Positions 26,001-41,582 of a stretch of DNA of 64,000 bases are shown piece by piece. The stretch spans positions 6,862,001 to 6,926,000 of the forward strand of contig NC_132975.1 of NCBI RefSeq assembly GCF_047496725.1, in the 5' to 3' direction. Position 1 is the first letter of the stretch. Every line of letters begins with the position of its first letter. The translations under genes were made by a program, and so were the position numbers. This DNA is from Anoplolepis gracilipes. Taxonomy: Eukaryota > Arthropoda > Insecta > Hymenoptera > Formicidae. The notes beneath the pieces were generated by a model. The model searched no databases. It was not told where the DNA came from and was given only the letters and a program-made list of their open reading frames with translations.

Positions 26001-29000
26001 TACTTTTATACAATTTAGTTAACACTTTCTACTTTTATGTAAACAACCTGGTATTTACGTCTCCAAGTTAAAGCTGTGCTGAGAAAATATTGGCTGGAGA
26101 TTAAGCAAAGAATATACATTACTGTTATATTAGTTTTTGATGTATTCTGCAGTTTACTTTGAAGATTAATCTCCATTTATATTGCTAATATTGATAAATG
26201 AGCATTCCCTCTCTATTTTGAGATCAGATATTTTAATTATTAATATAAACTGTAGGAAATCTTGAGAGCGAGAAAGAGAAAGAGTAAAGAGTGAGAGAGA
26301 CGGAGTGAGAGAGAAAAAGTTAATGCGTTGAGGATTGGAAGTGAACAAAGACGTAATAACGCAGGATTAAAAGATGAATCAATGGCGTTATGAAAATATT
26401 GGAAAAGTTACGGGAGGAAAAAAGTTTTACGCGATAATCGTTACGATAAATCTTGCCTGACACGCGATCATGGAATGGATGGTCAGGATAATCGCATTGC
26501 CACTTGATAGTGCGCCGTAACGAGGGACAGTCTTAATTGTATCACAGTACACCAACGTGAAAGTGTTACGTGCCATGAAATCGGGGAAAGTGTTTTAATT
26601 GCAATATCGATGGGGCGTCGAGATTGCCACCCTCTGACGTCACTGATAGATCGCTTTATACATACATGGGGAATGACGCAGTCGCAGCTCGGCACACATA
26701 GAATTCTCGCAAATACAATTGATTGATTTGTTTGAGTCTCTTAATTTAACGGCCTTTTTTGCATTCGAGACACGCAACGCTAACAAATATTTGACCAATT
26801 AATCGATACTGTAACACATAAAAAAAAAAAAAAACGCTAATATACGCGCGCAAGATACATTCAGTTGTTTAAATACACGCAGATGTTATGTAATTAAAGA
26901 TATAACTTAATATAAGTAAAATTGTATATATTATCGCATATCTCATTTTATAATGATGTGTATAATTTAATTAGATTTGAATAATTTAAATGTTTTTAGC
27001 TACTTTTGTAAATGAAGTATTAAAAATTACTGAGTTTATCAGAAACCTGAATAATATGATATAATATGTATAATATTCTAGTAAAATAAGATAAGAATTA
27101 TCGAGAGGAAAAAAAAAATTCCTTCAAATTAAAAATATATTGGTAGATTAAAAATTATTTAAAGAAAATTTGACGTAACTCACCAATGAAACTAACATTG
27201 CGAATATGTTGGAGAAGTCGCGGACCGTCCGGTGCTGGTGAAATAGCCTCACAAAGATAATGCGAGGTACCCAGATTATTTACACATTCTTCCTCGATGA
27301 CATTATGAACACCGTGTGCCATGGCGTAAACCGCATCCACTAAAAATGATTTAAAAAATTCTGGTTTCACATAGAGCAATTCTTTAGCAAATGCATACTA
27401 TTTATGTATCTGATTTATACATTATGTATAAAAGATTTTAAATAAGAAATTAAATAAATAGATATCATGTACTGTAAGGATATATATAATTTTATTAAAT
27501 TTGAATATTGAATTTGAATTATATTTAAATTTTAAATATTTTTGACAATTTTTGTAAATAATTCAAAGTATTAAAAATTGCTGAGTTTAATCATGAAATC
27601 TGAGGAAATGTGATAATTTAAGATCCTAGTAAAATAAGAAATAATTCTCGAGGAAAAAAGAATATCTAAAAACAAAGAGAGAATCCTTTTTCGATAAATA
27701 TTAATAATAATAATAAGAGCCTTTATATCACTGCATGTAACTACTGAATATTTTTATTCCATCTCACGATATTAATTCATTAAAAGCTCGTAATAAAATA
27801 TAATTCCAATTTTTCTTCAATTTATCAAACATACTTCGCTCAATCGAACAAGTTTTATTGCTTCAATCTAATCAATCTCAAAGATTTCTGTTTTCTATTG
27901 TATACAATGGCAAGCTATTATTTATTTATTCAGGGATAAAGAGAATGCCTTGCTCTCTGAAGATGGAAGCATAAATTGTTGCTCGCGAAAATAATGCCTC
28001 GGGCGTAATTAATAAGATGATTTACAAGATTTATCTATCATTGATGCACTCAATTGTGCAGAATTTCCAATCGTTTCAAAAAGACCTCGTTATTTATCTC
28101 TAAAAGAATGAAATAAAAAAAGTAGAGAAAAGAAGAAAAAGCGAGAGAGACAGAAAGAGAAAAAGCCGATATAAGTGATCTAGGTAAACGTTGATCTTGC
28201 ACAACTTTTCATGCGCCATCACACGGTGGCGGTGCACCGGACGTATTTGTTAACGCAAAAACTATAGCGGAGGAAAATTGCTTTTCTCAACTCGCGTCGC
28301 TGTTCCTCTGTTTTCTCCTGTCGCGGCTTCGCGAAAGTTTGTCATGAAAGTTTGTCCTGCCTGCATCGGAAACATGCAATCTAATCATCACGAACTGTAG
28401 TCAGCTGCGACATAATTGCAAACATTGGCAAATACTTACAGATAAATAAAAAAAAAAATATATATATATATAGTATATATAAAGAAATCTGAAATTAATA
28501 TTTATATTTATATTTTTCAAAATTCTACGTTTCGTGAATAAGGAAATATAGATATTACTAGAATCACGTCAATTATCACGTGTACATAGTGCAGAATGAA
28601 GTGGATAATTTATAAAATAAGAGACCTCGCAGTTACGTCCTGATAAGAGGAAATCGCGCGGTAAATAATCGATTGAGATGACACGCAGTTATCTCACCGA
28701 ATGACGTAAGTCTCGTCATATATTGTTGGAATTACGGTCGCACAGAGGCAGTCAAGTTTTTCCCGTTTCTGTTTTTGGGCTAGAAAAATGGTCGAAGAGT
28801 GACGAAAAGTTGGAGAGTTGCCGAGAATGCTTCTCTTCCTTTCACTCTTCCTCCGGTTCGATAGCTATCTTTCCGCTCGTCTTACTTCTCGCCCTACCTT
28901 TCGCACTAATCTTTTCTTTCGCACTTTGGGATATAAACGATCGTGAGTGTTCCCTCTCGCGCACAATTTGCGCTTTCCGTAATTAATTAACTGCCATGAC

Positions 29001-31327
29001 ACGAAAGAGAACAGTTTATCTATAACACATTCTCTTTTATCAATTTGGAATGATAAAATTGATGGGATAATTTAATCATACAATCAAATAATATGATAAG
29101 TCGAAAAGTTAAATTAAATTTTTAATAAAAATTAATAGCGAATAAAATTATTTCCAAACATTAGAATAGTAAATTCCAGTTCAAATAATGAGTTATCTTA
29201 TTTTAGAAAAAAAATTTAATTAAAAATTTATCGTGTTAGTTGATACGTGAATTTCGATCATTATAGATTTGCGAAACTAGAAGGTATAATGCTAAAAGGC
29301 AATTTTCAATTGCTATCGAAATAAATCATAGCTGCCATCACATTCATTTTTCTTACAATTTTCTGTATGACATAAAAATGAAACAGATGATTCTCTCTCG
29401 AAAAGTATAAATGACGGTAAGAAAATTCTATACGTTACCGACAAAAGGCACCAAACCCTCCTGTTCGTAATCGACGAGGATCTCTTCGCCGGTGCAGCGC
29501 GTCACGTCGCTCGATGCATTCACGTTGAAAGTACATTTGTGATGCTGCGACCAGAACTCCTGGAACCAGATATTCCGACAATTCACTATCTTCCCCGACA
29601 ATTTATGAGGGACATTGTTCTCTGACTGTCCGCGACACTCGTCGCCCAATCTTGGCCGCAAGTTCAAAAAGTAGTCGTCGAAACCTACAACAGAATCGAA
29701 TCATACTTGTTACAGTCGAATCGTTCAATAGCTTCGATGCATTATGCTTTTTCGTTGGAAAAATCTTTCGACGTGATAAAATTGAAATACATAAGAACAC
29801 TTCATTCGAGAAAGTTAACTTTATTGAATTTTAAACTTTGAACTTCTTATAGTGTGTCTGTGAGGCATACATAACAAGATATTTGATTATATACATTCAA
29901 GAACTTTCTAAATTTTTAAATCCATTAGTTTATAACATCTAAATTTTTGTTAGTAATAATCTAAATATATTAAGATTTCAGTTAATTTTATCATTTATTT
30001 ATTTTCTATTTTATTATTATTCATTATTGTTTCGATCAAAAGTAGATTTGCAAAATCTAATTAAATGAGAAAATATTGGTAAATACTTCAGAAAATTATA
30101 TAAATTAAAATCCGATGACAAAGCAATCGCAAAAATTGTATTCTTTGTATCTCACCACATTTGTTTTTTCAAATCTGATAATTTATAGAATTAATGAACA
30201 TTTCATTTTTTTTGATACTCGAAAGACTAATTTCTGATAATTTGGGCCGACTAACGACAGTTCGACACTCCTGTTAATTACTTGGTACGAAACGAAAGTG
30301 CCGCTTGTTGCGTTTATTTTTTCGATCTGCAATTACATATATGTACGTATAACATACACAGATAACATTGCTAATGATGAGTCGTGGGTGATGCGACATA
30401 ATCGGTGGCGCAAAATATTACTCACTTGTCGTGCAAGATTAATGAACATCAAGTCAAAGTAGAAACAATATCGCTACACAATGGCAACTAAGTTACATAA
30501 TAAGCAACTCCGATAACAAGGAAACTCAATTATGGCACGATAAAGCGAATCAGATGTTAAGAACCAAAAGAGTTAATAAAATTAAACACTTTAAGTACTT
30601 TGAATATATATGTATATACATATAATGTAAAGTCAAACAAATTAAATAAATTTAACATTTTAATTAAATGAATTTTTTATATTAGAAGAATTTTTATTGG
30701 TTTTATTATAAATTTACAAACTTTTAAAATTTAAGTATTTTATTATAAAGATTTTATTTCTTTAAAAAAAGCTTCAAAATTTTATTTTACTTTCTACTCC
30801 ACTAAAAACGAGATATCAGTTTTATTCTAATAAACAAATGCTAAAAGAACGAAATAAATGCACACTTTTTTCGAAAGTTATTAGATCATTCTTGTCGGAA
30901 AGATCATTATTACTATGAAAACAGCTTTTTTACGTTTTTTACGTTTTATGCGATATAATGACATTGACATATGAAAGCTTTCGTGTATATACATTTTTCA
31001 TGCCGTTATTTGATACGCGCGTTTCCTTTTGTATCAGAATATTCGGTATTCTTAAAGCTCAGACTCTGACGAGCACGTGTTTTCTGGAATAAAGGAATCG
31101 AACTGATACGACTATCAAAAAATCAGCTATATCATGTATCTCTTAGCAAATTTATGTATAATAAAATATATCAGGATTCTTCAATATTTGCGACTCGTTG
31201 ATAAAATACAAATTATAGAATGCGTATAAGTAATAGTATTAAAATATTATTCTCAAGATAAACCATTTTTTAGAGAAATATTATATACCAATTAACGCAA
31301 ATTTTTAATTTGGCTGCAAAGATTGAA

Positions 31328-31387
<60 letters not shown>

Positions 31388-34300
31388 TCTTTATAAAATT
31401 GTTAATCGTAAATTTTTTTTATCTTTATTTATTTTATATATAATGCAGTTTATTTAATTTATTTTTTTCATTAAGCTTACTCCTATTTACTTCTTATCAT
31501 TCTTATTATATTTACACATTTCTTCTAGTTTAATATCTTACTTTATATACGAAAACGATCAATTTCAACTCTTATTACTTTGTTTGCTCCTGATTCAGAG
31601 GAAACTTGAGGTAAACATTCTCTTAATTAATCCGATTACAATAGGGTCACACGAGCATAGCAAGGAGTCCTTTACCTTTGAGAGCGTTTCTATAGGGCAG
31701 GATGGTGATGGCACCTTCCGCCGCGAACTCTTGATCTCGGACGGGATGAACTTTAGCGCCCCACGAATCGCTACCCACCCACATGAAATGGCCCGTGCGA
31801 TTGGCCCTTACCGTTGCCTGAAGCAGCTTCCTGCAACGAGATAAGCCGAGCGATAAGGATGAATTATGAGCAATGATGATCCCAACTAACATTAACTCGC
31901 GACATGTACAATAGAGATTTGGTAAGACTTGCAATCAGTTGCTACAAATCATCATGTCACTATTATAATTAAACATTCTTGTTTTCCTTTCTTTTATCGT
32001 GCTTGTAATATTATTAACATTTTCCGTAAATAACGAGAGATGTAGCATTTATATTTTTTATTGTTATAATATAATATTTTAGAGTGGAAAAGTGTCTTAA
32101 ATTTGTGATATCACATATATCGCATCTAATTAATAAATAATATCTTTGGATTTATAAAAAAATACGTATATAATCAATATATTAAAAAAAAGAGAGAGAT
32201 GCTCAGTTGCATAATTGTTGTTTTGATATTGATTGTAGCTTTAAAATCTCAGTCTAGTTTATGTTAAATTTAAATTATAACATATATTATCAATAATTAG
32301 GCAGACCACACATTAATTTATTATTAGCAACATTAGGCAATATTTAAAAAACAGAGAGATACTCAGTGGCATAATTGTTGTTTCGATATTGATTGTAGCT
32401 TTATAATCTCAGTCTAGTTAAATTTATGTTAAATTTAAATTATAACATATATTATTAATAATTAGGCAGAGCACACATTAATTTATTATTAGCAACATTA
32501 GGCAAATTTATTAAAATATGTATAAATCCAAAGGTTGAGTTATACTACTTGTTTATACTGCTAGACTTATACTACTGATGGAACTGATAGAATTGAGTTA
32601 TATCCCTTGGAATGGCTTCTGCATTTTATTGACTTATACTACTGAAAATGTCCCAAGAATCGTTGACTTTCACTACTTTATGACAAATTTATAGAAAAGC
32701 TAACATTTGATATTACTACAATATATTGTGTAAATAAAAATGAATTTTAAACATAATACTCAATCAACTTAATATTATTAAATAAAATAATTAATTTAAT
32801 TAATGAATGATTTAATTAATAAACAAATTTTATCACCTGTGTAATTTAATTACTCATAAAAAAATAATAATCATCATTATCTGATTTATTTTAAGCAGTT
32901 AACATCTCTTTGTAATGTAAAATTGTAAAATGTAAAAAAAAAAGAAATTTCTTCCAAATTTCTCAATAATATTTTTATATTATTATATTAATTACTAAGT
33001 TATTTGGATTTGATACAATCTTAACAACATATATAGCAACTTTATAATATAGTAACTTTTCTTGTTAAAATTATAATGCTATAATTAAAAAAAGAGTATC
33101 ATGAAGTTAATGCATAAACGTGTGACAATAAAATAATTGTTCGTTTCTTTTCAAGAAACCGATAAGATCAACTGGTCAATGTTCGATCTGATCGTGTCGA
33201 TTATAGCAATAAGAAACTCGTAGAAAGGACGATTCCTATACATTACAACGCTATACACGAGTTCCTATATATTACAACGCTAAGCTTAAGTTCTGCAGGG
33301 AACCGCGATGGGATTCAATCGCATTAATCCGGAAAGATATCGACGGGGAAGTGCAGGAAAGAAGCACCGTTAGCGAGCCACAGATCAATATCAACTTATC
33401 ACTTCATGGAAATCGAATCGGTAATGGCTTTTCTCCTATGTCGGAAAATTTCGCTCCAGAAGTCAATTATATGCCTCTCGAGGATCAAGCTGAGGCTCGT
33501 AAACAACCGGACGACATCGCGCTTGATGGAATCGGATGATAGACTTGCAACAGAATCTTGCATTATTTCCATAATACCCATGCGTATCCGGAAATATAGC
33601 ATCGCTATTTCCATTTGTTTGCATCGGTGACCTGCACTTTTCTTTTTCCTTTTTCTGAAACTTCCTTTCTCGCTTTACTATGCTCATTTCAGTTATTGGA
33701 GTGTTTCTCAGACGTGTCAAATGTTGCATACAGAATGCGGTGCAATATCACCGAAGCATTCGCTTGTCGATATTACTTTCTTATCGATTCGGATCTTTTA
33801 AAAAAAAATTGTTAACGAAAAATATAAATTAATTTTAACTATTTTTAATTTATAATAAATAAGATTTTTAAATTTGATAAATAATTAAAAAAAATACGTG
33901 TCAATTTTAAATTATTACAAACAGTGTAAAGATTTTGGAAAAAAATATATATGTATTTCTTATAAGAATATAATGACAATTTTATAGGCGTTATATAAAA
34001 CGTATACAAGTCAAATCTATACAGAAAATAAGAGGAATTATGTTTAGATTGAACATAACTAAATAAATTTAATAAACAATTACAATTGGCAATTTTTAAA
34101 AATCTCTTTCTCTATTTATACTTCATATTTAAGATTAAATATAAAATATGATTGTAATTTCGGGTTTAATTTATCTTAAATGAAGATCACACATACAATG
34201 TTATTTCGCTGCTAAGGGCGAAATTCACCATTAAATTTATGATAGGAATACGAATTTTAGTCTGCACACAATTAAGCTGTATGTATAATACTGCTGAAAA

Positions 34301-37300
34301 CTAGATCTGGTTGATTTAGTGCTATATGGGTAGTTAGGTAGCAGTGGTTAATATTTCACGGCTTAATTACAACAGTTTCTCCAAATTGCTTGGAGAAAAA
34401 CTTTTCATCTAGAAAATATTTTAAGATATTATACAAAACGAATAGACCGCATTTGAGCGAAAATCCGATTAGGTCTTATTTTTATTTCAAACTTAAGTCA
34501 ATTATATTAAAGCAGAACTGTTATTAAAAATGTTCATCTTTTCTAGATATGATCAATCACAAATAAAATTATTTAATATCTATTTCAATCTATAAATAAT
34601 TAAATATAATGGAACAATATTTATGCAGCTAGTAAAAACAGGATTAATTAAAAGCTACATTTGGAATTCTTTCTAATTAAAATTCTAGACTAATCTTAAG
34701 CCCTGTGTCGTATCTGTGTCTTTCGTGTCACGTATATAAATGTACGCGAGGATGTTGCGTGGAGATATTTAAATTTTTAATTTAGGTCGCACCACACGTC
34801 TTCCTCTCTTCGGTATTCCTACTTTCCTTTACTATGAGCTTTGTCACGCATAAGCCCCTTTTCAACTTGCGCCCTGATTCTACGTAAGAAGATTAGCTGT
34901 CGGAAAAAGTAACCAAAAATCTCTTTCAGCTAGCTATACTATAGAAAATAACATTGCATTGGAATAGAGTTGAACTAAAGGGTCCAATCAAACAACTTTC
35001 TCGTATTGCAAGAAACCGAAATGCGATCGCGCGCAAACTTTTCTGATCCCCTGCCCAATCCAATCAATGTCATAGTCGAGTTACTTGATTTATACTGCTG
35101 CTTTTGCACACAAGGAATTTGATATATTTGAACAATCAACGCCAATTTATAGCTCCGTAATGTAAGAAGAAAAATGTAATGCATTTAGATATACATACAT
35201 ATCATATTTCAACGATTTAATATGTCATGGAAAATATCAGTCTCAATATAATAAATAAAGTTTCTTTTAGTAAAATTTTAGTAAATTTATTAATCAAATT
35301 AATTTCTTAAAATTGCTCTGTTATATTTTATTATCCAGATTTAGATTTAAAAGATTCCTTATCTACAAATAAGTAGATATTTTCTTTTCAGATTATCAAA
35401 ACTATGTATGTGTGGATATTTTTATATTATGTCTCGGACAATACCGTTTGTTTCAAAAATATTGAAGTAACTTATGAAAGTTGGCGACATGTCATAGAAT
35501 AAAGTGAAGTGCAAAGGTATGGGGGCAGTCAAGCAATCGATCTTACGACGAAATATCGAAGTCTTTCCTATTGCTACTAGCAATTTAACTATTCACTTTG
35601 TCTTCTGTCCGATAAAGGATAAAGAACGAAAGCGAGCAGTTGTAACTAAACCTTCCTATCTCTATTCGATCGAAAGTTTGACTAGTTTCAAACGGATTGC
35701 AGGAAATATAAGTCGAATTACACTATCGATAACAAATTGGAAATAACTTCCTGGAGATTCAAATTACATCCAAAATTTTCAGAACGCGCCGCTCGTATAC
35801 ATCATATAATTAAACTCAGATAGATGTAACATGAATAATAATAAGATAAAATTTTATACGAACCAATATACGTACTTTTTAAAGTAATTAAAAAGTTAAA
35901 ACATAGATGTAAATAAAAAAAGAGAAACACGAAGATAATTCTAGAATATCTTCTCTATATTATATCCATAATATTATGATATTTTTTTACGAGAATTTAA
36001 ATATAGAGAAAGTAAAATAAACAAATCTTTAATTAAGAGTAACTTTGCTTAACTACAGGTTGATAAGCAAAAATAAAATTCCAATAAAATTCTTTCTTCA
36101 CGAAATCATGTCTAATAATAGAAACTTTCTTTTGATCTGAGTCTTTTTTTGGAGAGTCACCTATGACCCCAATTAAAAAGCCGTTCTTTTATGGCGTTAA
36201 ATTACCGTAATAAAAAAAAAAAAAACCTTTAAAGAGTAAACAACATACCTACTCTATAGATAGGATTGCCAGGAATAACGCGGCTTATGTTAAAAAATAC
36301 TAAATTTTTCTAAAGTCGATGCCGATATTTCTTTTGAGTTTTTGGAGCCTCGCCAAAAATTGCGTCAACGTCGTAGAAGCGACGTCGACCGATGGCACGA
36401 CTTCAAGGTATATCCATACTAGGTGGTTGTTCGATAATGTATCGTTTCCTCTTGAATACACAATAAAACCCTGCCGCTTTAAATAGACAGCCGCGCGCTT
36501 CTTTCGAGAAGGGAAAAAACTCCTGTTCGATATATCAACCGGGTGGAGGACGAGATAAATAGAGACAGAAAGGGAGAGGGAGAGGGAAACCGACTTTGCG
36601 ATCCCGACTGGAAGTCTCTTTCCCTCCTCGTAGGACTACATCCGGCCAGTGAACGGAGTTCTGATCGATTAGGACAAATTTTCGCTCGAGTAATACGATG
36701 CACATGTGCAATAATGCCACGTGTCACCAAGTGAACCGTTCAGAATGAGAATGTAAGTCGGATAAATGTCACATGTATTCCAAAATAAACTATCTTTATA
36801 TACACTTAAACATCTTTAAATTTATATGTTTACTTTGAATAATAGAATAATGATAATAATGATAAATCAATAAAGAAGTTATAAATAATATTTGTGAATA
36901 AACAGTATTTTTGCAAATTTATTAAGCATATCAAAATTTAAAAATATAAGCCACTTTCATTAATAATTTTAACAATCACTATAAAATGCAGTAAATTTAT
37001 TAATTTAAATTTGTAAATTTTTGAATTATAAATTTATAAATTTAAAAAATACCATGGATATAGTTTCTTTTTGAAATGGATTTTCCTTCTCGTCTTTTAA
37101 TACTTTCTTTCTAACATATATCGTATGAAATATAAATTATATATAGAACAAAGAAGTTATATACAGAACAAAGATATGTTATATAAAGAAGGAAATAAAA
37201 GAAAAAGAGAAGAAGTGAAAAGAGTAGTGAAAGAGAAATGGGAGATTTGATATTCCAGCAATTTCTCTAAAACTTCGAAATAGATACATATCATTAATCT

Positions 37301-40300
37301 TTCGCTTCATCGCTTCGTTATTTGCGGATACTAATCATGGGTTGTATGCATTCGCAAAGTTCGCGAACAAGGAAGTCTTGATGCTTAGTGTTATAATCGA
37401 AAGTTTCACACAAAGTGAAACCTCGGGCATGACACGAACTAGGTTGAAATATGTCGTCTGTGGGTCGACATGCGGAACACGTGTAAGATACGATTATCTA
37501 TGTCTTGGGCCAAGCAAATGGAGAGCAATCGAGGAAGGTCGTAGATCACAGTTTCATCGAGCTTATATTACGAGGCAGAAAAAGCACGTCAGTGAGCATT
37601 TCACAAATCGCTGTCGATTCCTTCGAAATCGCTTCTTCGTGTCTCGTTTGTGAATACGTCACTCATGTAGTCGCGAAGGAGAAGAATTCTCAAAGCAATT
37701 TCGTAACATCGACATTTGCGAAAGAAACCAATAAAGTACAAAAGGAAAAGCGTCTCATATCTCACGGATAGAGAGAAAAACATGTAAAGCGATTGCCGTT
37801 AAAATGCCGACGTCTATAACAAAAATAAAAATTTGAGTCGACAAATTTACAATCTATTTGATATTTATAAATAAAGATATAATTACTTTAGTCAGAGATC
37901 TCTATTTCTCTTTTCCTTATAAAACATATTTTGAAGAAAAACTGACACTATCAATAATTTCAACAAAGTTAATAACTTCTTTATTATATATTTATAATAA
38001 AGATATTTCTATTATATCGTGTCTTGCAGACATTTATAGATGATATATGCGGAAATAAAACATTATAACACTCTTTCAGGGAGACTAGAGAGTTTCTTTT
38101 AAAAAAATAGTATCGAAAGATATATAATTTGTAAAATATTGAAGATTTTTTATAAATCAACAGTTCATTGAAATAGTTTGTTCTTTTCTCAAGGGATCAA
38201 GTGTACTTGCATTTAGAAGACACACAAGACACACACACACACACACACATCCGAAATAGTCTCTCTCCATACGGTTACTAAATCTGTACGATCCACTACA
38301 GTTTCAAAGTACTGCTTGTTACGTGTCGAGATGCTGCTTGATATGCGAATATACAATATATGTACATATTACGTACGGAGAATACCTATAATGTTTCTAT
38401 ATATATGCTCATAAAATACAATTTATAATAAAGTATTTCAAATTTGCTGAAAATAATAATTAAAACTCAAAATATTATTCTCAAAATAAACTCGACTTCA
38501 AATAAATAAATAAATAAAGAACATATAAAATATCATGAGCGAATCGACCTAAAAAACATATTTGATAGTAATTATCTTTTCGTATCAAGTCTTCAAGGCA
38601 AACAGGCAATTAAGTCTATTTTTACGTATTTTCAGAAGCGACGTACGCTAATCTTACGGATTTTCCAGCATTTTTCGATATTAAAGGAAAATGCGCTCCC
38701 TGAGTAATCCGTAACGAATATTATAAAAGCACACAATATATCTTTGTTCTTCCTTCTGATGTTCTCAATCCGTTCCACTTTTTCTTGATGAAAATAGCTT
38801 CCTTCGCTAGTTTCTCTGTGTCAACTGCAAGGGCCTGCACTGCGTTTTATCATAAATGTTTCTTGCATATCACGTAATCATCAAGACTTGCATTATTTCA
38901 CTGTTATCGACGCTTGTGAGAAAAGCGCTCTTGCAACTGCTCGTCGCAGCTGCTCGACATTTAATACAGCGCCTGTTTCTTTGTATTCAAAGAAAGACCA
39001 GTGGGATTGCACGCTGAATATCAGGCCGTTTTGGATTTATTCCTTTTTACAGTGTAAGTGCGCACTGTGACGTTCTCAAAGTGCAAATGTTGCGGCGAAA
39101 GACGTTGGGAGTTTCCTTTCCAGATATTAAAAACATTAGAAAATTTCGCGATACTATCGTCGCGTAAAAAAGTCTCGGGAAAGTCTCGCGGAGATTAATA
39201 ATAGCGTCAAGATTTAAACGAGAAAGAATGCTTTTAAATAAAAACGGAGAGAGAGAGAGAGACAGATTTAAAATAGATTTGTTATATTCCGGAATAGCAA
39301 TATATTTTTGAGAAATGCAAACATTTATGCATTCATTAAATAGTCATGCTGCTTTAACAGCTAAATGAAAACAAATAAAGAAATAAATATTCAAATAAAC
39401 ATTCAAATAAAATAATAATAAGAATTATATATGTGTGTTAATAATTGAGAAAAATGTAAATGATAATAAAGATAACTAACTAAAGTCAATGTTTTGTATT
39501 AAATCCAACGTTTCATTTTCTTATGCAAAACTATATTAACTGTCGAGTGTTTGAGCATTTAAAACAACATATGTATTACACACATAATTCACAAAATGAG
39601 AGTAGGAAAAGTCCGGTAATGGACATCGCGTAATACCGTTATCTGTGATCGATTAAAAACCGAAACGAGAGCAGAGTTGTTATCATCTCGCCGCGGGAAT
39701 AACTCGTTAACGCGCTAATTCCGTGTTTTTCGTTTCCGCTGGGGAGAAACGATGGCGTCATTTATTTCTATGCTTTTTAAAATTCTAAAACATAAAAGCA
39801 CGATATAAAGTCTGTGTTACATTATTTTAAATTGCGTTTGTTAACCGTCACGAGGAGCACGCAAAAAATATTACTGCATTTCTTTTTCTTAAAGACGCGC
39901 TTTACACGCAAAATATGCAAATTCCGCGTTTCTTTATATTTAGAATTTTTTTTTAAATCGATTTGTAATTTAGCAAAAATTATACCTATTAAATATGAAA
40001 GCTAAAATAAGTAGTGAAGGATCTTTAAAAGAGTCGATAACTATAAATAACTTTTTGCAATTAATCTCAAATTATATTGTTTTATTAATGTGTGTTTAAA
40101 TATTTAAGAATTGAATAAAAATGAGATTTTTCTATAGCTAGTCACTGTAAAATTTCATTTCAGGAAACTCCTAACTTTTTTTATTACATATAACTCGGAA
40201 GCTATTGGTGGTTCGCCAAAAGCGTTAAATTAGGTTTATGACCAAGACGATTGCCATAATTTTTCTTTATAGACGCAAGGTGAAATTATATCAAGCTACA

Positions 40301-41529
40301 AAAGGTTGCAATGTTCTCTGGAGAATTTCCAAATTCTGTTATAATAGTCGCATCTATATATAATATTTAATATATATCCCAGAAAACTTTATATATGCTT
40401 GCATTATTTGTTTATTTGATGTAATACATATGTGAAAGAATTCCAATATTGAAAATATAGTACAAAAAAAAAGACTTAAATTTCTGAATGTTTGCGTCAA
40501 TGATTTATGTCTATCATCTTTAATTCTTTTCATGCTTTAAATTGCTGGCATATACAATATAATAAATATCATATTTATTTTTTTTAAATTCTTTAAAATT
40601 ATGCCAATTAACTTTAAACAATATATGCTTGTGTATATACATATATATCTAACATATTAGTTTCAATATTATAATATTGCCTTATTGCTTTACATGTTGA
40701 AAATTTGACATAAAAAAGATAAAAAATAAAATAATGACATTTATGTAATTTTAATTACGGAACTAACTAAATTTATTACGATAAAGTACAAAATTTTAGA
40801 ATTTTTATGCATTTATTTTTTAATTATGATAACTCTGCGATAGGATACGTTATAATTTATTAAATTTGTTCGATAAATATTAAGCGTTCGAATAATCAGG
40901 AAACTCGACTAATGAAGTTTCCGTTGGCTGAAAAAGCGGAATATTTTAGCCGGAATAATGAACATAGCATAGGAGTAAAAAGATTTTCGATGGTATAATG
41001 CAGGCTATGTTCTTTTTCTTCTCTGCACTTTCTTGCTTTAGTCGTCTATTGTTAAAGCCACTGAATCGAGCGGAGTCTGGCTATTTCAGCAGTAATATAT
41101 GGCGCGAAAATGTCCGGTTGTAGTCGCGCTGCGGCGAATTTAGTATATCTTCGACAATTTCTCTCGCGTTTTGCTTGCTCTCCAATATTTGCTCAGCGTA
41201 GTAAGCCGTTTAGTACCGTCGAAGGGCTTCAACAGCCATTTGCGACATCGCGAGAAACTTTCGAATAACACTCAATGTTAAAGTACATCCTACGATCAAA
41301 CAGACAACTTCCGGGTGAAGATCAAGAGTCTTCTGAGAATAAATTGCAATATTCCGTGCTACAGCAGGCTGCCGAGACCAGTCTGCCGGTTCCGGCTTTC
41401 CTCGATGACAGCTGTGATGATGAACAGCGTGATCTCCTCGGAGAGCCAAAACCGCATGTTACTTCCCGTTATGGTTATACGTGATATAGCACGAGCGTAT
41501 AACACGAGCGAATGCACACCGAGAAGGCG

Positions 41530-41582
<53 letters not shown>

